Assembly: GCF_900114185.1 (NCBI RefSeq)
Contig: NZ_FOSE01000005.1
Coordinates: 62,001 to 126,000 of the forward strand
Source: Cellulomonas sp. KH9
GTDB taxonomy: Bacteria; Actinomycetota; Actinomycetes; Actinomycetales; Cellulomonadaceae
Direction of reading: 5' to 3'
Length of the DNA: 64,000 nucleotides
Each line of letters starts with the position of its first letter. Position 1 is the stretch's first letter. Positions 1 to 7,959 of the stretch are shown here, piece after piece. The notes below the pieces were generated by a model, which saw only the letters and a program-made list of their open reading frames with translations, was not told the DNA's origin and did not search any database. A program made the position numbers and the translations under genes.

Positions 1-702
1 CAGCCAGTTCCGGGTGGGTGCGTCGTGGTTCAGGTCGCGGTGCCCGGCCTGCAGGAAGACCCGCAGCGGCTTGCGCGGGGTGCTCGCCAGCAGCGCGGGG
101 TACGGGTTCCCGCCGGGCATCTGCGCGAAGCTCGACAGGAAGCACACGGCCCGCCGGAAGCGGTCAGGGCGCATCCAGGCCGCGGTGAAGGCCGCGTCGC
201 CGCCGCTGCTGCCCCCGCACACGCCCCACCGCTCGGGGTCGTCCGTGACGTCGTACCGCGCGGTGACCAGCGGGAGGATCTCGTCGAGCAGGAAGGTCGC
301 GTAGCGGTCGTCGAACGCGTCGTACTCGACGTTGCGGTTCTTCGGGTGCTCGCTGCCGACGACGACGCCGGGGTCGACGAAGACGCCGATCGTGTACGGG
401 ATGTCGCCGGCGTGCACCAGGTTGTCGAGGACGACACCGCCGCGGACGTCGCCGTCCGGGTCGAGGTACAGCCCGCCGTCGTTGAACACCATCACCGACG
501 CCGGCGGCGGGGGGCCGGCGTGCGCCGGGACGTGGACCCGGACCCGGCGCGTCGTGCCGGGGTAGACCCCACTGGTGTCCCACCGCAGCTCCACCGTCTC
601 CCCTGCCGGCACGCCGGGGCGGCGCTCCGAGTCCGGGCCGTGCGCGTACCGCACGTCGGTGAGGTCGAGCGGCAGGGGCCGGTACGGGACGACGGTGGCC
701 AT
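1..702 (-). CDS. Esterase of the enterochelin esterase-like alpha/beta hydrolase family (3' end outside the window)
   Basis: The reading frame opens at ATG (702-700) and stays open for 234 codons to the window edge, so the C-terminus is missing. Around residue 160 it reads RWGVCGGSSGG, the nucleophile elbow (Ser166) of the Fes/esterase D-like family. The upstream stretch VFNDGGLYLDPDG and the later GGNPYP region also fit this family. An N-terminal beta-rich part (residues 1-60) precedes the hydrolase domain. The catalytic Asp and His probably lie near or beyond the edge. It is the last visible gene of a minus-strand group that starts with the cupin gene at 1808. The substrate cannot be told from sequence. 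Confidence 0.8.
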   Translation of the reverse strand, partial: MATVVPYRPLPLDLTDVRYAHGPDSERRPGVPAGETVELRWDTSGVYPGTTRRVRVHVPAHAGPPPPASVMVFNDGGLYLDPDGDVRGGVVLDNLVHAGDIPYTIGVFVDPGVVVGSEHPKNRNVEYDAFDDRYATFLLDEILPLVTARYDVTDDPERWGVCGGSSGGDAAFTAAWMRPDRFRRAVCFLSSFAQMPGGNPYPALLASTPRKPLRVFLQAGHRDLNHDAPTRNWL

Positions 703-783
703 GCGCGCACGCTAGGCCACGGCACGTCGGACGTCACGGGCGATCACGTCCCGCGGCGGCCCCGGACCGCCGCGGCCCGGACC

Positions 784-1413
784 TCAGGCGCGGCCCTCGT
801 CCCCGATCGCGATCGTCGTCCGGACCGCGGTGACCGTCGGGCGGTGCGGCACGGACGAGAAGCCGAACTCCACGGGCGGCACGTCCGGCAGCAGCGGTCC
901 GCACGGCACACCGTCCCAGGTGGCGTCGACGTCGACGACCCGGTGCTGCCCGGTGGCGCCGTACCACTCGCGGCGGCCCTGCCCGGCGCTGCCGACGGTC
1001 CGCACCCCGGGGACCAGCCGCGACGCGAGCGGGTCGACCGCGGCGGCGAACGCCCGCGAGCGCGTGACGGGCCGGGGCGACGCCGTGAGCAGCGCACCGA
1101 GGGCGGTCCGGCCACCCAGCGTGACGTCGGCGGTCAGCGGGCCCGCCGCGACGTGCCAGCGACGGGTGGCCGGGTCGCACGACACGCGGACCGGCGTGAC
1201 GACCACCTCGTCGAAGACGTAGGTCGCGGTGACCTCGTCGGCCACCGCCTCGGACGGCGCGAGCAGCGTGCGCCGGCCCCGCGCGTCCTGCGTCATGACG
1301 TCCGCGAACCGCCCCCACGGCGAGCGCAGCCACCGGCCCACGACGACGCGACGCCCGTCCGCGGTGGCCAGGCCGAGGATGTGCCCCTCGTACCGGTGGA
1401 CGGCGCCCGTCAC
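784..1413 (-). CDS. Uncharacterised protein, translationally coupled to a cupin gene
   Basis: The predicted protein has 209 residues and no motif I recognise. It is rich in beta-type segments (for example ATYVFDEVVVTPVRVSC and PPVEFGFSSVPHRPTVTAV), with no signal peptide or membrane segment. The GTG start at 1413 overlaps the stop of the upstream cupin gene in a GTGA junction, so the two are very probably co-translated. A longer in-frame extension exists upstream, but it lies inside the cupin gene and has non-coding composition. Function unknown; the context suggests a small-molecule enzyme or binding protein working with the cupin. Confidence 0.7.
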   Translation of the reverse strand: MTGAVHRYEGHILGLATADGRRVVVGRWLRSPWGRFADVMTQDARGRRTLLAPSEAVADEVTATYVFDEVVVTPVRVSCDPATRRWHVAAGPLTADVTLGGRTALGALLTASPRPVTRSRAFAAAVDPLASRLVPGVRTVGSAGQGRREWYGATGQHRVVDVDATWDGVPCGPLLPDVPPVEFGFSSVPHRPTVTAVRTTIAIGDEGRA

Positions 1414-1808
1414 GACCCGCGGTAGTCCGTGTCGGTGACGTGCTCCAGCCAGGTGACGACCTCGCCGTGCTCGTCGGCCTGCTGGAGCGCGACGTGCGCC
1501 ATGAAGCGGTCGGGGCTCGCGCCGTGCCAGTGCTCCTCGTCCGGGTCGATGTGCACGACGTCCCCCGGGCGGATCTCCTCGACCGGGCCGCCGCGGCGGG
1601 CGACCCGACCGACACCGTCGGTGACGTAGAGCGTCTGGCCGCGGGGATGGCGGTGCCACGCGGTACGGGCGCCGGGTGCGAACCGCACGTGCCCGCAGCC
1701 GACCGACCCGGGACCGTCGGGGTCCCGGACGCCGTCGATCCAGACCGTGCCGGTGAACCAGTCCTCGGGGCCGGGGACGGACCGGCCGCCGCTGCGCGTG
1801 ATCCTCAT
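1410..1808 (-). CDS. Small cupin-domain protein
   Basis: The 132-residue protein is a single cupin barrel. It shows the first conserved cupin motif, RTAWHRHPRGQTLYVTDGVG, with two His and a following Gln/Glu-type ligand region. The second motif is PGDVVHIDPDEEHWHGASPD, with His ligands. These positions normally bind a divalent metal. Related short cupins act as quercetinase-like dioxygenases, as carboxymuconolactone decarboxylase partners, or as sugar or stress proteins, and sequence alone cannot choose. It is the first gene of a minus-strand set followed by the overlapping gene at 784-1413 and then the esterase. Confidence 0.85.
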   Translation of the reverse strand: MRITRSGGRSVPGPEDWFTGTVWIDGVRDPDGPGSVGCGHVRFAPGARTAWHRHPRGQTLYVTDGVGRVARRGGPVEEIRPGDVVHIDPDEEHWHGASPDRFMAHVALQQADEHGEVVTWLEHVTDTDYRGS

Positions 1809-1923
1809 GCGACCCTCGTTCGCGGGCGGGTGAGGGCGTCCGTCGTCGGGCGTCCACTGCCAGTGTCGGACGCCGGGGGCGTGCCCGCGCGCGGTGCCGG
1901 ACGCCCGCCGGCGGCCCTCGCGG

Positions 1924-3126
1924 TCAGCGCCGCCCGGTCGGCACCCACAGCACGCCGCGCTCCTGCAGGAAGTCGCCCGTGACCGTCGCGACGTGGCCCT
2001 TCTCGCTGAGGTCGACGACCTGCACGTCGTCCGGGGTCGGCGTACCCAGCAGCGTCAGGCGGTCGCGGTGCCACACGAACGGCTGCACGAGCTCGGCCCC
2101 GTCCGTGGTGGTGGAGCCGATCTGGCCGGCCACCTGCCCGCGCTCGTTGACGTCCTGGGTGTCGCTCCACCCGCTCCCCACGGTGCCGATCGCCCGCATC
2201 GTGCCGCGGGACCACGCGAAGGCCGTGCCCCGCCGGCCGCGGCCGTCCGAGCTGACACCCACGACGAGGCCGGCGTCGTTCATCGCGAACGCCTGCGAGA
2301 ACGTGGTCCCGGGCAGCATGCCGAGCCGCTCGATCGTCCCGTCGCGCCACACCGCGGCCTCCCGCACCCCGCTCCCCAGGTGCACCTCGCCGGCGACGCG
2401 CCCGCGCTCGTCCAGGTCGGCACCACGCAGCACCAGGCCGTCGGCGCGCAGCTCGGTGAACACGCCGTCCTTCCACACGTACGCGAGGTCCGTGTCGTCG
2501 TAGAACTCCCCGATCGCGAGCACCTGGCCGCGGCGGTTGAGGTCCACGACCGACGCGTTCGGCCACGCGTCGGGGAACGGCGGCGGCGCGAGGTCGGTGC
2601 GGGTGCCCGCGGTCCAGACGAACGGGTTCTCCGACCACGCCTCCGGCCGGGCGACCGTGCCGCTGACCTGCCCCCGCTCGTTGACCAGCGCGCCGTACCC
2701 CTCCTCGGCCAGCACCGTGGCCGTCCCGCCACGCCACAGGACGGCGTCGGCGGACTCACCGGGCGCCGGCTGCACCCAGCCGCTGACGTGCCCGGAATTC
2801 GACACGTCGGCGGCGACCGCGTCCTGCGCGTCGGGCGAGAGGTCGGTCATGACACCGTCGGCCCAGAGAAACGCGTGCCACCGGCCGTCCGGCACCTGCG
2901 AGCGCCCGACGACCTGACCGCGGTCGTTGACCGCCGTGGGCACGGTGCGCTCGCCGCCGAGCGTCCCGAGCTCCACGGCCGTCCAGCCCGGTGCGCGGGG
3001 CGACGCGCCGCGGCCCGCGTCGACGGTCGACGCGTCGGGTGCGGCGGCGTGCGCCGGCGGTGCGACGAGCACCAGGGCGGCGGCGAGGAGCCCCGCTCCG
3101 AGCGCAGGACGGACGTGTGCGGTCAT
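1924..3126 (-). CDS. Secreted HAF-repeat protein
   Basis: The start ATG at 3126 follows a purine-rich GAGGGGGA stretch and opens a clear signal peptide of about 27 residues ending APPAHA-A; the longer upstream frame is unlikely. The mature part (400 residues in all) consists of about eight repeats of roughly 45 residues. Each has an AFLW/PFVW/AYVW core followed by DG-type turns, then VNxRGQVxG, VNERGQVSG or LDERGRVAG. This is the extracellular HAF repeat pattern, probably a beta-propeller-like fold. No catalytic motif or cell-wall sorting signal is visible. The role is unknown; such proteins are exported and may bind surfaces or ligands. Confidence 0.85.
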   Translation of the reverse strand: MTAHVRPALGAGLLAAALVLVAPPAHAAAPDASTVDAGRGASPRAPGWTAVELGTLGGERTVPTAVNDRGQVVGRSQVPDGRWHAFLWADGVMTDLSPDAQDAVAADVSNSGHVSGWVQPAPGESADAVLWRGGTATVLAEEGYGALVNERGQVSGTVARPEAWSENPFVWTAGTRTDLAPPPFPDAWPNASVVDLNRRGQVLAIGEFYDDTDLAYVWKDGVFTELRADGLVLRGADLDERGRVAGEVHLGSGVREAAVWRDGTIERLGMLPGTTFSQAFAMNDAGLVVGVSSDGRGRRGTAFAWSRGTMRAIGTVGSGWSDTQDVNERGQVAGQIGSTTTDGAELVQPFVWHRDRLTLLGTPTPDDVQVVDLSEKGHVATVTGDFLQERGVLWVPTGRR

Positions 3127-3385
3127 GTGGGTCCCCCTCGACGGGCGCACATCCCCCTTGATGTCCGCTTCGTCCCGTTCTAGGGGTTCCGCGGGGACCC
3201 GCACAAGGAGACGGGCGGGTGGAACGGCACGTCCACCGCAACCTCACCCGGTGCGCACAACGTGGCGCCACCCCCGGCGCGCGCGCGGGTCGGCCGGGAG
3301 TAGGGTCGCGCCGCGCGCACCGACGAGGGTGCCGCACCCCGCGTGCCGGGCCGTCGGCGCGCCGCGCCCAGGATCGGGGAGCCGG

Positions 3386-4342
3386 ATGACCGCGACCACC
3401 GAGTACGACCGGTTCGGCCCGTGGATCGACGAGGTCACGTCCCTGGACGACGTCCCGCGCCTCTACCGCGACCACCCCCTCGACCTCGACGCGGCGCGGC
3501 TCGTCCTGAAGGTTCCCCGCAACATCGCCCGGCGGGACGCGACCCCCGACATGGACCTGTACGACCACCTGCTCGTCGTGGACGCGACGACCCTGACGGT
3601 GCTCAGCCGACGCGCGGCCGAGCGGGCACGCCGCGGCGCACCCACGGCCCCGGCCGGGTACGACGTGCGCACCGTGCCGCTGACGCACGTCGTCGCGGTC
3701 CAGGAGTCCGTCGACCTGCTCGACGGGCGGCTGACGGTCCGCACCGACGACGGTGCCGTGCTGGCGGTGCGGTTCAACGGCTCGGCGCGCACGCAGGTCA
3801 CGCGGCTGGTCGACGTGCTGCGCGCGGGCGCGGTCGGCGGCGGGCCGAGCGCGGCCGGCCGTGCCCTGGACGCCGCCGGGCGCGCCGTGGCGCCGTCCCC
3901 GCTCGACCCGGGACCCGAGGACCTCGCCCTGGTCGCCGACGTCACGGCGGCGGTCCGTGCGCACCCCGACCTGGTGCCGTGGGCCTGCCACGGTCGACGC
4001 CGGCTGACGGTCCGGCCCGCCGGGGCGCTCGGCCTCGTGCGGCTGGCCGCGCACGCGCTGTCCCCGGCCACCGTGGAGGGTGCGGTCGTCGCGGGCGACG
4101 GGTCGGCGGTCGAGGTGATCGGCCGCAGCGCCTGGGTGACGCGCGGGCAGATGCCGCAGCACTCGGCGTCGCGGCTCGTGCTGCCGCTCGGCCGGCTGGA
4201 CGCCGTCGCGCTGACGCCGCACCCGGTGTACGCGGACGCGACGCAGGTCGCGTTCACGCTCGGCGCCGCCGCCGTGACGATCGTCGTCCCGGCGGGTTCG
4301 CCGATCGAGTCCGTCGTGGCCGCGGCCGTACGGGCGGGCTGA
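3386..4342 (+). CDS. Uncharacterised cytoplasmic protein
   Basis: The 318-residue protein starts at ATG 3386 behind the purine-rich stretch GGATCGGGGA. It has no signal peptide or membrane helices. Residues around 70-150 (VPLTHVVAVQESVDLLDGRLTVRTDDGA and RFNGSARTQVTRLVDVLR in shorter view) resemble a bacterial PH-like domain: strands followed by a helix. A second similar half appears near the C-terminus (LPLGRLDAVALTPHPVY onward), so the protein may hold two such folds. I do not recognise the family and give no function. It stands alone, divergent from the HAF-repeat gene. Confidence 0.7.
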   Translation: MTATTEYDRFGPWIDEVTSLDDVPRLYRDHPLDLDAARLVLKVPRNIARRDATPDMDLYDHLLVVDATTLTVLSRRAAERARRGAPTAPAGYDVRTVPLTHVVAVQESVDLLDGRLTVRTDDGAVLAVRFNGSARTQVTRLVDVLRAGAVGGGPSAAGRALDAAGRAVAPSPLDPGPEDLALVADVTAAVRAHPDLVPWACHGRRRLTVRPAGALGLVRLAAHALSPATVEGAVVAGDGSAVEVIGRSAWVTRGQMPQHSASRLVLPLGRLDAVALTPHPVYADATQVAFTLGAAAVTIVVPAGSPIESVVAAAVRAG

Positions 4343-4420
4343 GGCGGCCCCGCCCGGGCCGCGGGACCCGGACGCCGGTGCGGCTGCGCGGCTGTCGGCG
4401 CCTGCTGCCATGCTCGCCGG

Positions 4421-4894
4421 GTGGAGCTGCGGTTCGGCGGTGAGGTGATCTGGTGGCGCGGACCCGCGCCGTACCACTTCGTCGCGCTCCCCGACCACGA
4501 GGCCGCACGCCTGCGGGCGATCGCCTCGCGGGTCACGTACGGCTGGGGCTGCATCCCGGCGACCGTCACGCTGGGCGCGACGACGTTCACCACGTCGATC
4601 TTCCCCCGCGACGGCGGCTTCATGGTGCCGGTCAAGGTCGCCGCCCGGCGCGCCGAGGGCGTGGAGCTCGGTGACGACGTCGACGTGGTCGTCGTGGTGG
4701 GCGACCCCGACGACGCCCTCGACACGCGGCCACCCGACGGACCATCACCCGCCGCACCGCCGACCGCCCGCCCGCGGCGCCACGACCCGGCGGACGACGA
4801 CGACTACTACGACCCCGCGGCGGGGGACGGCCGTCGTCCGGATACCGGGCAGGTCACCCGGGGACACCCCCATACCGTCACGCTCCGCCCATGA
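4421..4894 (+). CDS. DUF1905 domain protein
   Basis: The protein has 157 residues with a GTG start at 4421. Residues 1-95 match the DUF1905 pattern: APYHFVALPDHEAARLR, then GWGCIPATVTLGATTFTTS, then a GGFMVPVKVAARRAEGVELGD close. The C-terminal third is a low-complexity Pro/Asp-rich tail (DDDDYYD) that is probably disordered. The stop overlaps the ATG of the next gene, an acetyltransferase, in an ATGA junction. DUF1905 proteins have no established biochemical role. A second DUF1905 gene lies 1.2 kb away at 6136-6408. Confidence 0.8.
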   Translation: MELRFGGEVIWWRGPAPYHFVALPDHEAARLRAIASRVTYGWGCIPATVTLGATTFTTSIFPRDGGFMVPVKVAARRAEGVELGDDVDVVVVVGDPDDALDTRPPDGPSPAAPPTARPRRHDPADDDDYYDPAAGDGRRPDTGQVTRGHPHTVTLRP

Positions 4895-5397
4895 CGACCG
4901 AGGGACCCGTCCCGTCAGAGCCCACCGTGCGCCGCGTCACCGGGGCCGACGCGGCCGCCTGGGCACGGCTGTTCCGCGGGTACCGCGCCTTCTACGAGCT
5001 GCCCGACGACGACCGCGCCGTCGCCACCACGTGGGGGTGGGTCGTGGGTGAGCAGCACGGCATGACCGGGTTGGTCGCGGCCGCGGCGGACGGCACCCTG
5101 CTGGGGCTGGCGAACCTGCGTGCGTTCGCCCGGCCGTCGACCGGCACCACCGGCCTGTACGTCGACGACCTCTTCGTCGATCCCGACGCGCGACGCAGCG
5201 GCGCCGGCTCCGCCCTGCTGCGCGCCGCGGGCGACCTGGCTGCCCAGCGCGGCGACACCGTCGTGCGGTGGATCACCGCGCAGGACAACACACGGGCCCG
5301 CGCGCTGTACGACCGGCACGCGACGGCGACCCCGTGGGTCACGTACGACATGGCACCGAGCGCCGGGACCGGGGCGCCACCGCGCCCGCCTGCCTGA
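4891..5397 (+). CDS. GNAT-family N-acetyltransferase
   Basis: This 168-residue protein has the GNAT core. Strand beta4 reads LYVDDLFVDPDARRSGAGSA and contains the R/Q-x-x-G-x-G/A acetyl-CoA pyrophosphate loop (RRSGAGS). It is followed by a helix LLRAAGDLAAQ, then the ITAQDNTRARALYDRH segment that closes the fold. The ATG at 4891 overlaps the preceding DUF1905 stop, so the genes are coupled. The acetyl acceptor (amine, peptide or antibiotic) cannot be predicted. Confidence 0.88.
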   Translation: MTTEGPVPSEPTVRRVTGADAAAWARLFRGYRAFYELPDDDRAVATTWGWVVGEQHGMTGLVAAAADGTLLGLANLRAFARPSTGTTGLYVDDLFVDPDARRSGAGSALLRAAGDLAAQRGDTVVRWITAQDNTRARALYDRHATATPWVTYDMAPSAGTGAPPRPPA

Positions 5398-5520
5398 CGG
5401 CACGCCGCGTCCCGTGTGCGAGCGGCCATCCCGCCCGCTTCCCCGGCGGTCACCCCGATGAGTCGGGCCGCCCCCGCCGGTCGGGAGGAGGACACCCGGA
5501 CGCCCGGAGAGAGGACACCC

Positions 5521-6102
5521 ATGACCGCCACGTACACGTTCGACGTCTTCGCCAGCCTCGACGGCTACGGCTCCTACGCCCCGCCCGGCGACTGGGGCGG
5601 GTACTGGGGCAAGCAGGGACCGGAGCTGCTGCGCCGGCGTCACGAGCTGTACGAGGCCGAGCAGCGCATGGTGTTCGGCGCCACCACGCTGCGCGAGTTC
5701 GTGACCATGTGGGCCGGGAGCACCGACGACTCGGAGATCCGCGACTCGTGGGCCGCACGCATGCGGGACCTGCCGGCGACCGTGGTGTCCTCGACGCTGC
5801 ACGCGCCCGTCGACTGGCCCGACGTCACGGTCGCGCGCGGCGACGCGGTCGAGATCGTCGCCCGGCTGAAGGAGGAGTCCGACCTGCCGCTGCGCTCGCA
5901 CGGCAGCCTGTCGCTCAACTGGGCGCTCATGGCAGCGGGCCTGGTGGACCGCGTGCAGGTGACGATCTTCCCGGTGATCACCGGGAGGACGGGGACGACC
6001 CCGGTGCTCGGCGGCGCGGGCGACTTCGACCTCGAGCTGCTCGACAGCCGTGTGCTCGACGGGCGCACGCAGGAGCTGACCTACCGGCCCACGGCCCACT
6101 GA
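5521..6102 (+). CDS. Dihydrofolate reductase-like protein (RibD C-terminal domain family)
   Basis: The 193-residue protein starts at ATG 5521 behind the strong ribosome binding site GGAGAGAGGA. It begins TYTFDVFASLDGYGS, the typical first strand and loop of the DHFR/RibD-C family. A Rossmann-like HGSLSLNWALMAAGLVDRVQ segment (residues 125-145) and a FPVITGRTGTTPV loop follow. Family members are NADPH-dependent reductases, many with unknown substrates, and this one lacks the RibD deaminase half. It stands alone and ends in a hairpin that includes its stop codon. Confidence 0.85.
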   Translation: MTATYTFDVFASLDGYGSYAPPGDWGGYWGKQGPELLRRRHELYEAEQRMVFGATTLREFVTMWAGSTDDSEIRDSWAARMRDLPATVVSSTLHAPVDWPDVTVARGDAVEIVARLKEESDLPLRSHGSLSLNWALMAAGLVDRVQVTIFPVITGRTGTTPVLGGAGDFDLELLDSRVLDGRTQELTYRPTAH

Positions 6103-6111
6103 CGGTGGGCC
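6093..6111. terminator. GC-rich hairpin at the end of the DHFR-like gene
   Basis: GGCCCAC and GTGGGCC form a perfect 7-bp stem around the loop TGACG, which contains the TGA stop of the DHFR-like gene. A longer alternative pairing uses CCGGCCCAC upstream. There is no U-run, as is common in high-GC actinobacteria. It lies between two convergent genes and may serve both strands. Confidence 0.5.
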
Positions 6112-6135
6112 GGCTCTCCCGGAGCCGCGGCTGCG

Positions 6136-6408
6136 CTACCGGCGGGTGACCGTGACCCGGACGTCGTCCCCGACGTCCTTGCCGAGCGCCCTGCGGACCT
6201 TGGCGCTGAGCGACACCATGTGCCCGCCGGCGCCGGTGGGCATCGCGCCCACGTTCTCGAGCCGCACGTCGTCCACGGTGGCGTCGACGCGCACGCTCCG
6301 CCCGGTGCCGAGGAAGTCCGCGGAGCCGGGGATCTCGACGCAGCTCCACGTCTCGCCCTTGACCTCGACGCCGATGGGCGCGGTGAACGTCAGCTGCGTG
6401 GTCGACAT
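6136..6408 (-). CDS. DUF1905 domain protein (short)
   Basis: The 90-residue protein starts at ATG 6408. It reads LTFTAPIGVEVKGETWSCV at the N-terminus and ends AGGHMVSLSAKVRRALGKD followed by VGDDVRVTVTRR, the DUF1905 beta-barrel pattern. Unlike the copy at 4421 it has no disordered tail. It sits 31 bp downstream of an acetyltransferase gene on the same strand. That mirrors the DUF1905/acetyltransferase pairing at 4421-5397 and suggests a recurring functional link. Confidence 0.78.
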   Translation of the reverse strand: MSTTQLTFTAPIGVEVKGETWSCVEIPGSADFLGTGRSVRVDATVDDVRLENVGAMPTGAGGHMVSLSAKVRRALGKDVGDDVRVTVTRR

Positions 6409-6439
6409 CGCGCCACCGTAGCGGGCACCCGCGGCGACG

Positions 6440-7072
6440 TCAGCGGTCCGCGGCACCGCCGCCCTCCGGCGCGGCGGGCCGCACCATCGCGGTCGCGGCG
6501 GCGCCGGGCAGCCGGACGGTCCCGGTGGCACGGAACCCGAACCGCTCGTAGAGCCGGCGGCTGGCCGCGGTCGTGGACTCCAGGTAGGCCGGCAGCCCCG
6601 TGGCGTCGACGACCGCGAGCCGGTGCGCGAGCAGGGCGGATCCCACGCCGTGCCCGCGCGCGGTGGGTTCGGTGGCGACGTCGGCCAGGAACCAGTGCGG
6701 GTAACGGGGGCGCAGCGCGGCGAACGAGCGCAGCGCCCGGGCGCAGGCCGGCAGGTGCCGCACGCCCACGGCGCGGACCAGGCCCGGCAGCTCGCGGAGC
6801 AGCGGCCACCCGCCCGGCGAGTGGTCGGGCCCCTCCCACATCGCGACGCCCACGACGGGTCCGTGCGGTCCGTCGCGCGCGACGTCGACGACGCCGCGCC
6901 CCGCGAGCGCCATGCGCACGGCCGCCGCGTACACGGCGGTGAGTCGCGCGAAGCGGTCGTGGCCCCCGGGCACCAGCGAGCGCACGACCGCGTCGTCGCG
7001 CAGCGCGGCGGCGATGACCCGTGCGCAGGACGGCACCTCGCCCGCGGTCGCCCCGCCCACCTGCACGTCCAC
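6440..7072 (-). CDS. GNAT-family N-acetyltransferase
   Basis: The 210-residue protein opens at GTG 7072. It shows HWFLADVATEPTARGHGVGS, which includes the acetyl-CoA loop TARGHGVGSAL (about residues 140-150), and the closing ASRRLYERFGFRATG motif typical of the fold. The long helical segment between residues 55 and 120 is characteristic of actinobacterial GNATs that act on small molecules. It diverges from the PadR operon, so the 166-bp region between them may hold promoters for both. Substrate unknown. Confidence 0.86.
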   Translation of the reverse strand: MDVQVGGATAGEVPSCARVIAAALRDDAVVRSLVPGGHDRFARLTAVYAAAVRMALAGRGVVDVARDGPHGPVVGVAMWEGPDHSPGGWPLLRELPGLVRAVGVRHLPACARALRSFAALRPRYPHWFLADVATEPTARGHGVGSALLAHRLAVVDATGLPAYLESTTAASRRLYERFGFRATGTVRLPGAAATAMVRPAAPEGGGAADR

Positions 7073-7158
7073 CGCGCCCCCCGGATGCCGTCGTCCGTCG
7101 ACTCTCCACCCCGCAGCGCCGTTCCGCCACGCGGCCTCTCGTCCAGCACCGGTAGGGC

Positions 7159-7217
7159 GGTACCTAGTGTTGCCAAGCAGTGGTACCTAGCGTTACTTTG
7201 TTCTGGTACTCAGTGAC
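7159..7217 (+). promoter_or_regulatory. Three phased operator-like direct repeats upstream of padR
   Basis: The sequence GGTACCTAGTGTT occurs at 7159, a near copy GGTACCTAGCGTT at 7182 and a more diverged GGTACTCAGTGAC at 7205. The spacing is exactly 23 bp in both steps. The last copy ends about 22 bp before the padR GTG start. PadR-family repressors commonly control their own operon, so these are good candidates for PadR binding sites, probably overlapping the promoter. No experiment supports this yet. Confidence 0.55.
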
Positions 7218-7238
7218 ACCGAGAAGTGGGGACGACCC

Positions 7239-7589
7239 GTGGCCAACCAGCTGACGGAGATGCTCAAGGGGACGCTCGAGGGGATCGTCCTCACGATCCT
7301 CGAGACCCGGCCCGCCTACGGGTACGAGATCACCACGCACCTGCGGGAGCAGGGCTTCACCGACATCGCCGAGGGCACCGTCTACGCACTGCTCGTGCGC
7401 ATCGAGCAGCGCGGCTTCGTGGACGTCGAGAAGGTGCCGTCCGAGAAGGGCCCGCCGCGCAAGGTCTACTCGCTGAACGCCGCAGGCCGGGAGCAGCTCG
7501 CCGAGTTCTGGCGGACCTGGGACCTGCTCGAGGGTCGCATCGACCGGCTCCGCACCGCACGCACCGACCGCACCGACAGGGAGTGCTGA
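7239..7589 (+). CDS. PadR-family transcriptional regulator
   Basis: The 116-residue protein begins at GTG 7239. It shows the PadR winged helix: LKGTLEGIVLTILETRPAYG, then YEITTHLREQGF and EGTVYALLVRIEQRGFVDVE, followed by the wing GPPRKVYSLNAAG. A short C-terminal dimerisation helix follows, as in the small PadR-s1 group. It is the first gene of a four-gene operon with a DUF1048 protein and an ABC exporter, the standard context for PadR control of drug or membrane-stress exporters. The phased repeats at 7159-7217 are its likely operator. Confidence 0.9.
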   Translation: MANQLTEMLKGTLEGIVLTILETRPAYGYEITTHLREQGFTDIAEGTVYALLVRIEQRGFVDVEKVPSEKGPPRKVYSLNAAGREQLAEFWRTWDLLEGRIDRLRTARTDRTDREC

Positions 7590-7590
7590 C

Positions 7591-7959
7591 ATGGCCGCCA
7601 GGTGGATCGAGGCCCTCACGGGACCGTGGGACCAGAAGAAGCAGTACCGCCGGGACGTCGCCCGGCTCCAGGCCCTGCCCGAGCCGTACCGGACCGCCGC
7701 CACCGGCATGCACCGGTACCTCATGGCCACGTCGGGGCTCACCGACGGGGACGCCCTGGTCCGGATGGTCGGCGACCTCGCCGACCTCTGGGAGAGCGCC
7801 GCCGCCGACGAGCGGCCCGTGCGCGCGATCGTCGGGGGGGACCCCGTCGACTTCGCGGAGAGCTTCGCCGAGGCGTACGCCGGCGAACGCTGGATCGACA
7901 AGGCCCGCACCCGCCTGGTCCGCGCCATGGACGAGGCCGAGCGTCGGGAGCAGCCGTGA
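7591..7959 (+). CDS. DUF1048 protein
   Basis: The 122-residue protein starts one base after the padR stop. It matches DUF1048: a helical protein beginning [18 protein letters not shown] and continuing with [17 protein letters not shown] and a closing [19 protein letters not shown] helix. DUF1048 genes are found next to PadR regulators and ABC-2 exporters, as here, but the biochemical role is not known. Its stop overlaps the GTG of the ATPase gene. It could be an adaptor or sensor for the exporter, which is an inference from context only. Confidence 0.85.
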   Translation: MAARWIEALTGPWDQKKQYRRDVARLQALPEPYRTAATGMHRYLMATSGLTDGDALVRMVGDLADLWESAAADERPVRAIVGGDPVDFAESFAEAYAGERWIDKARTRLVRAMDEAERREQP

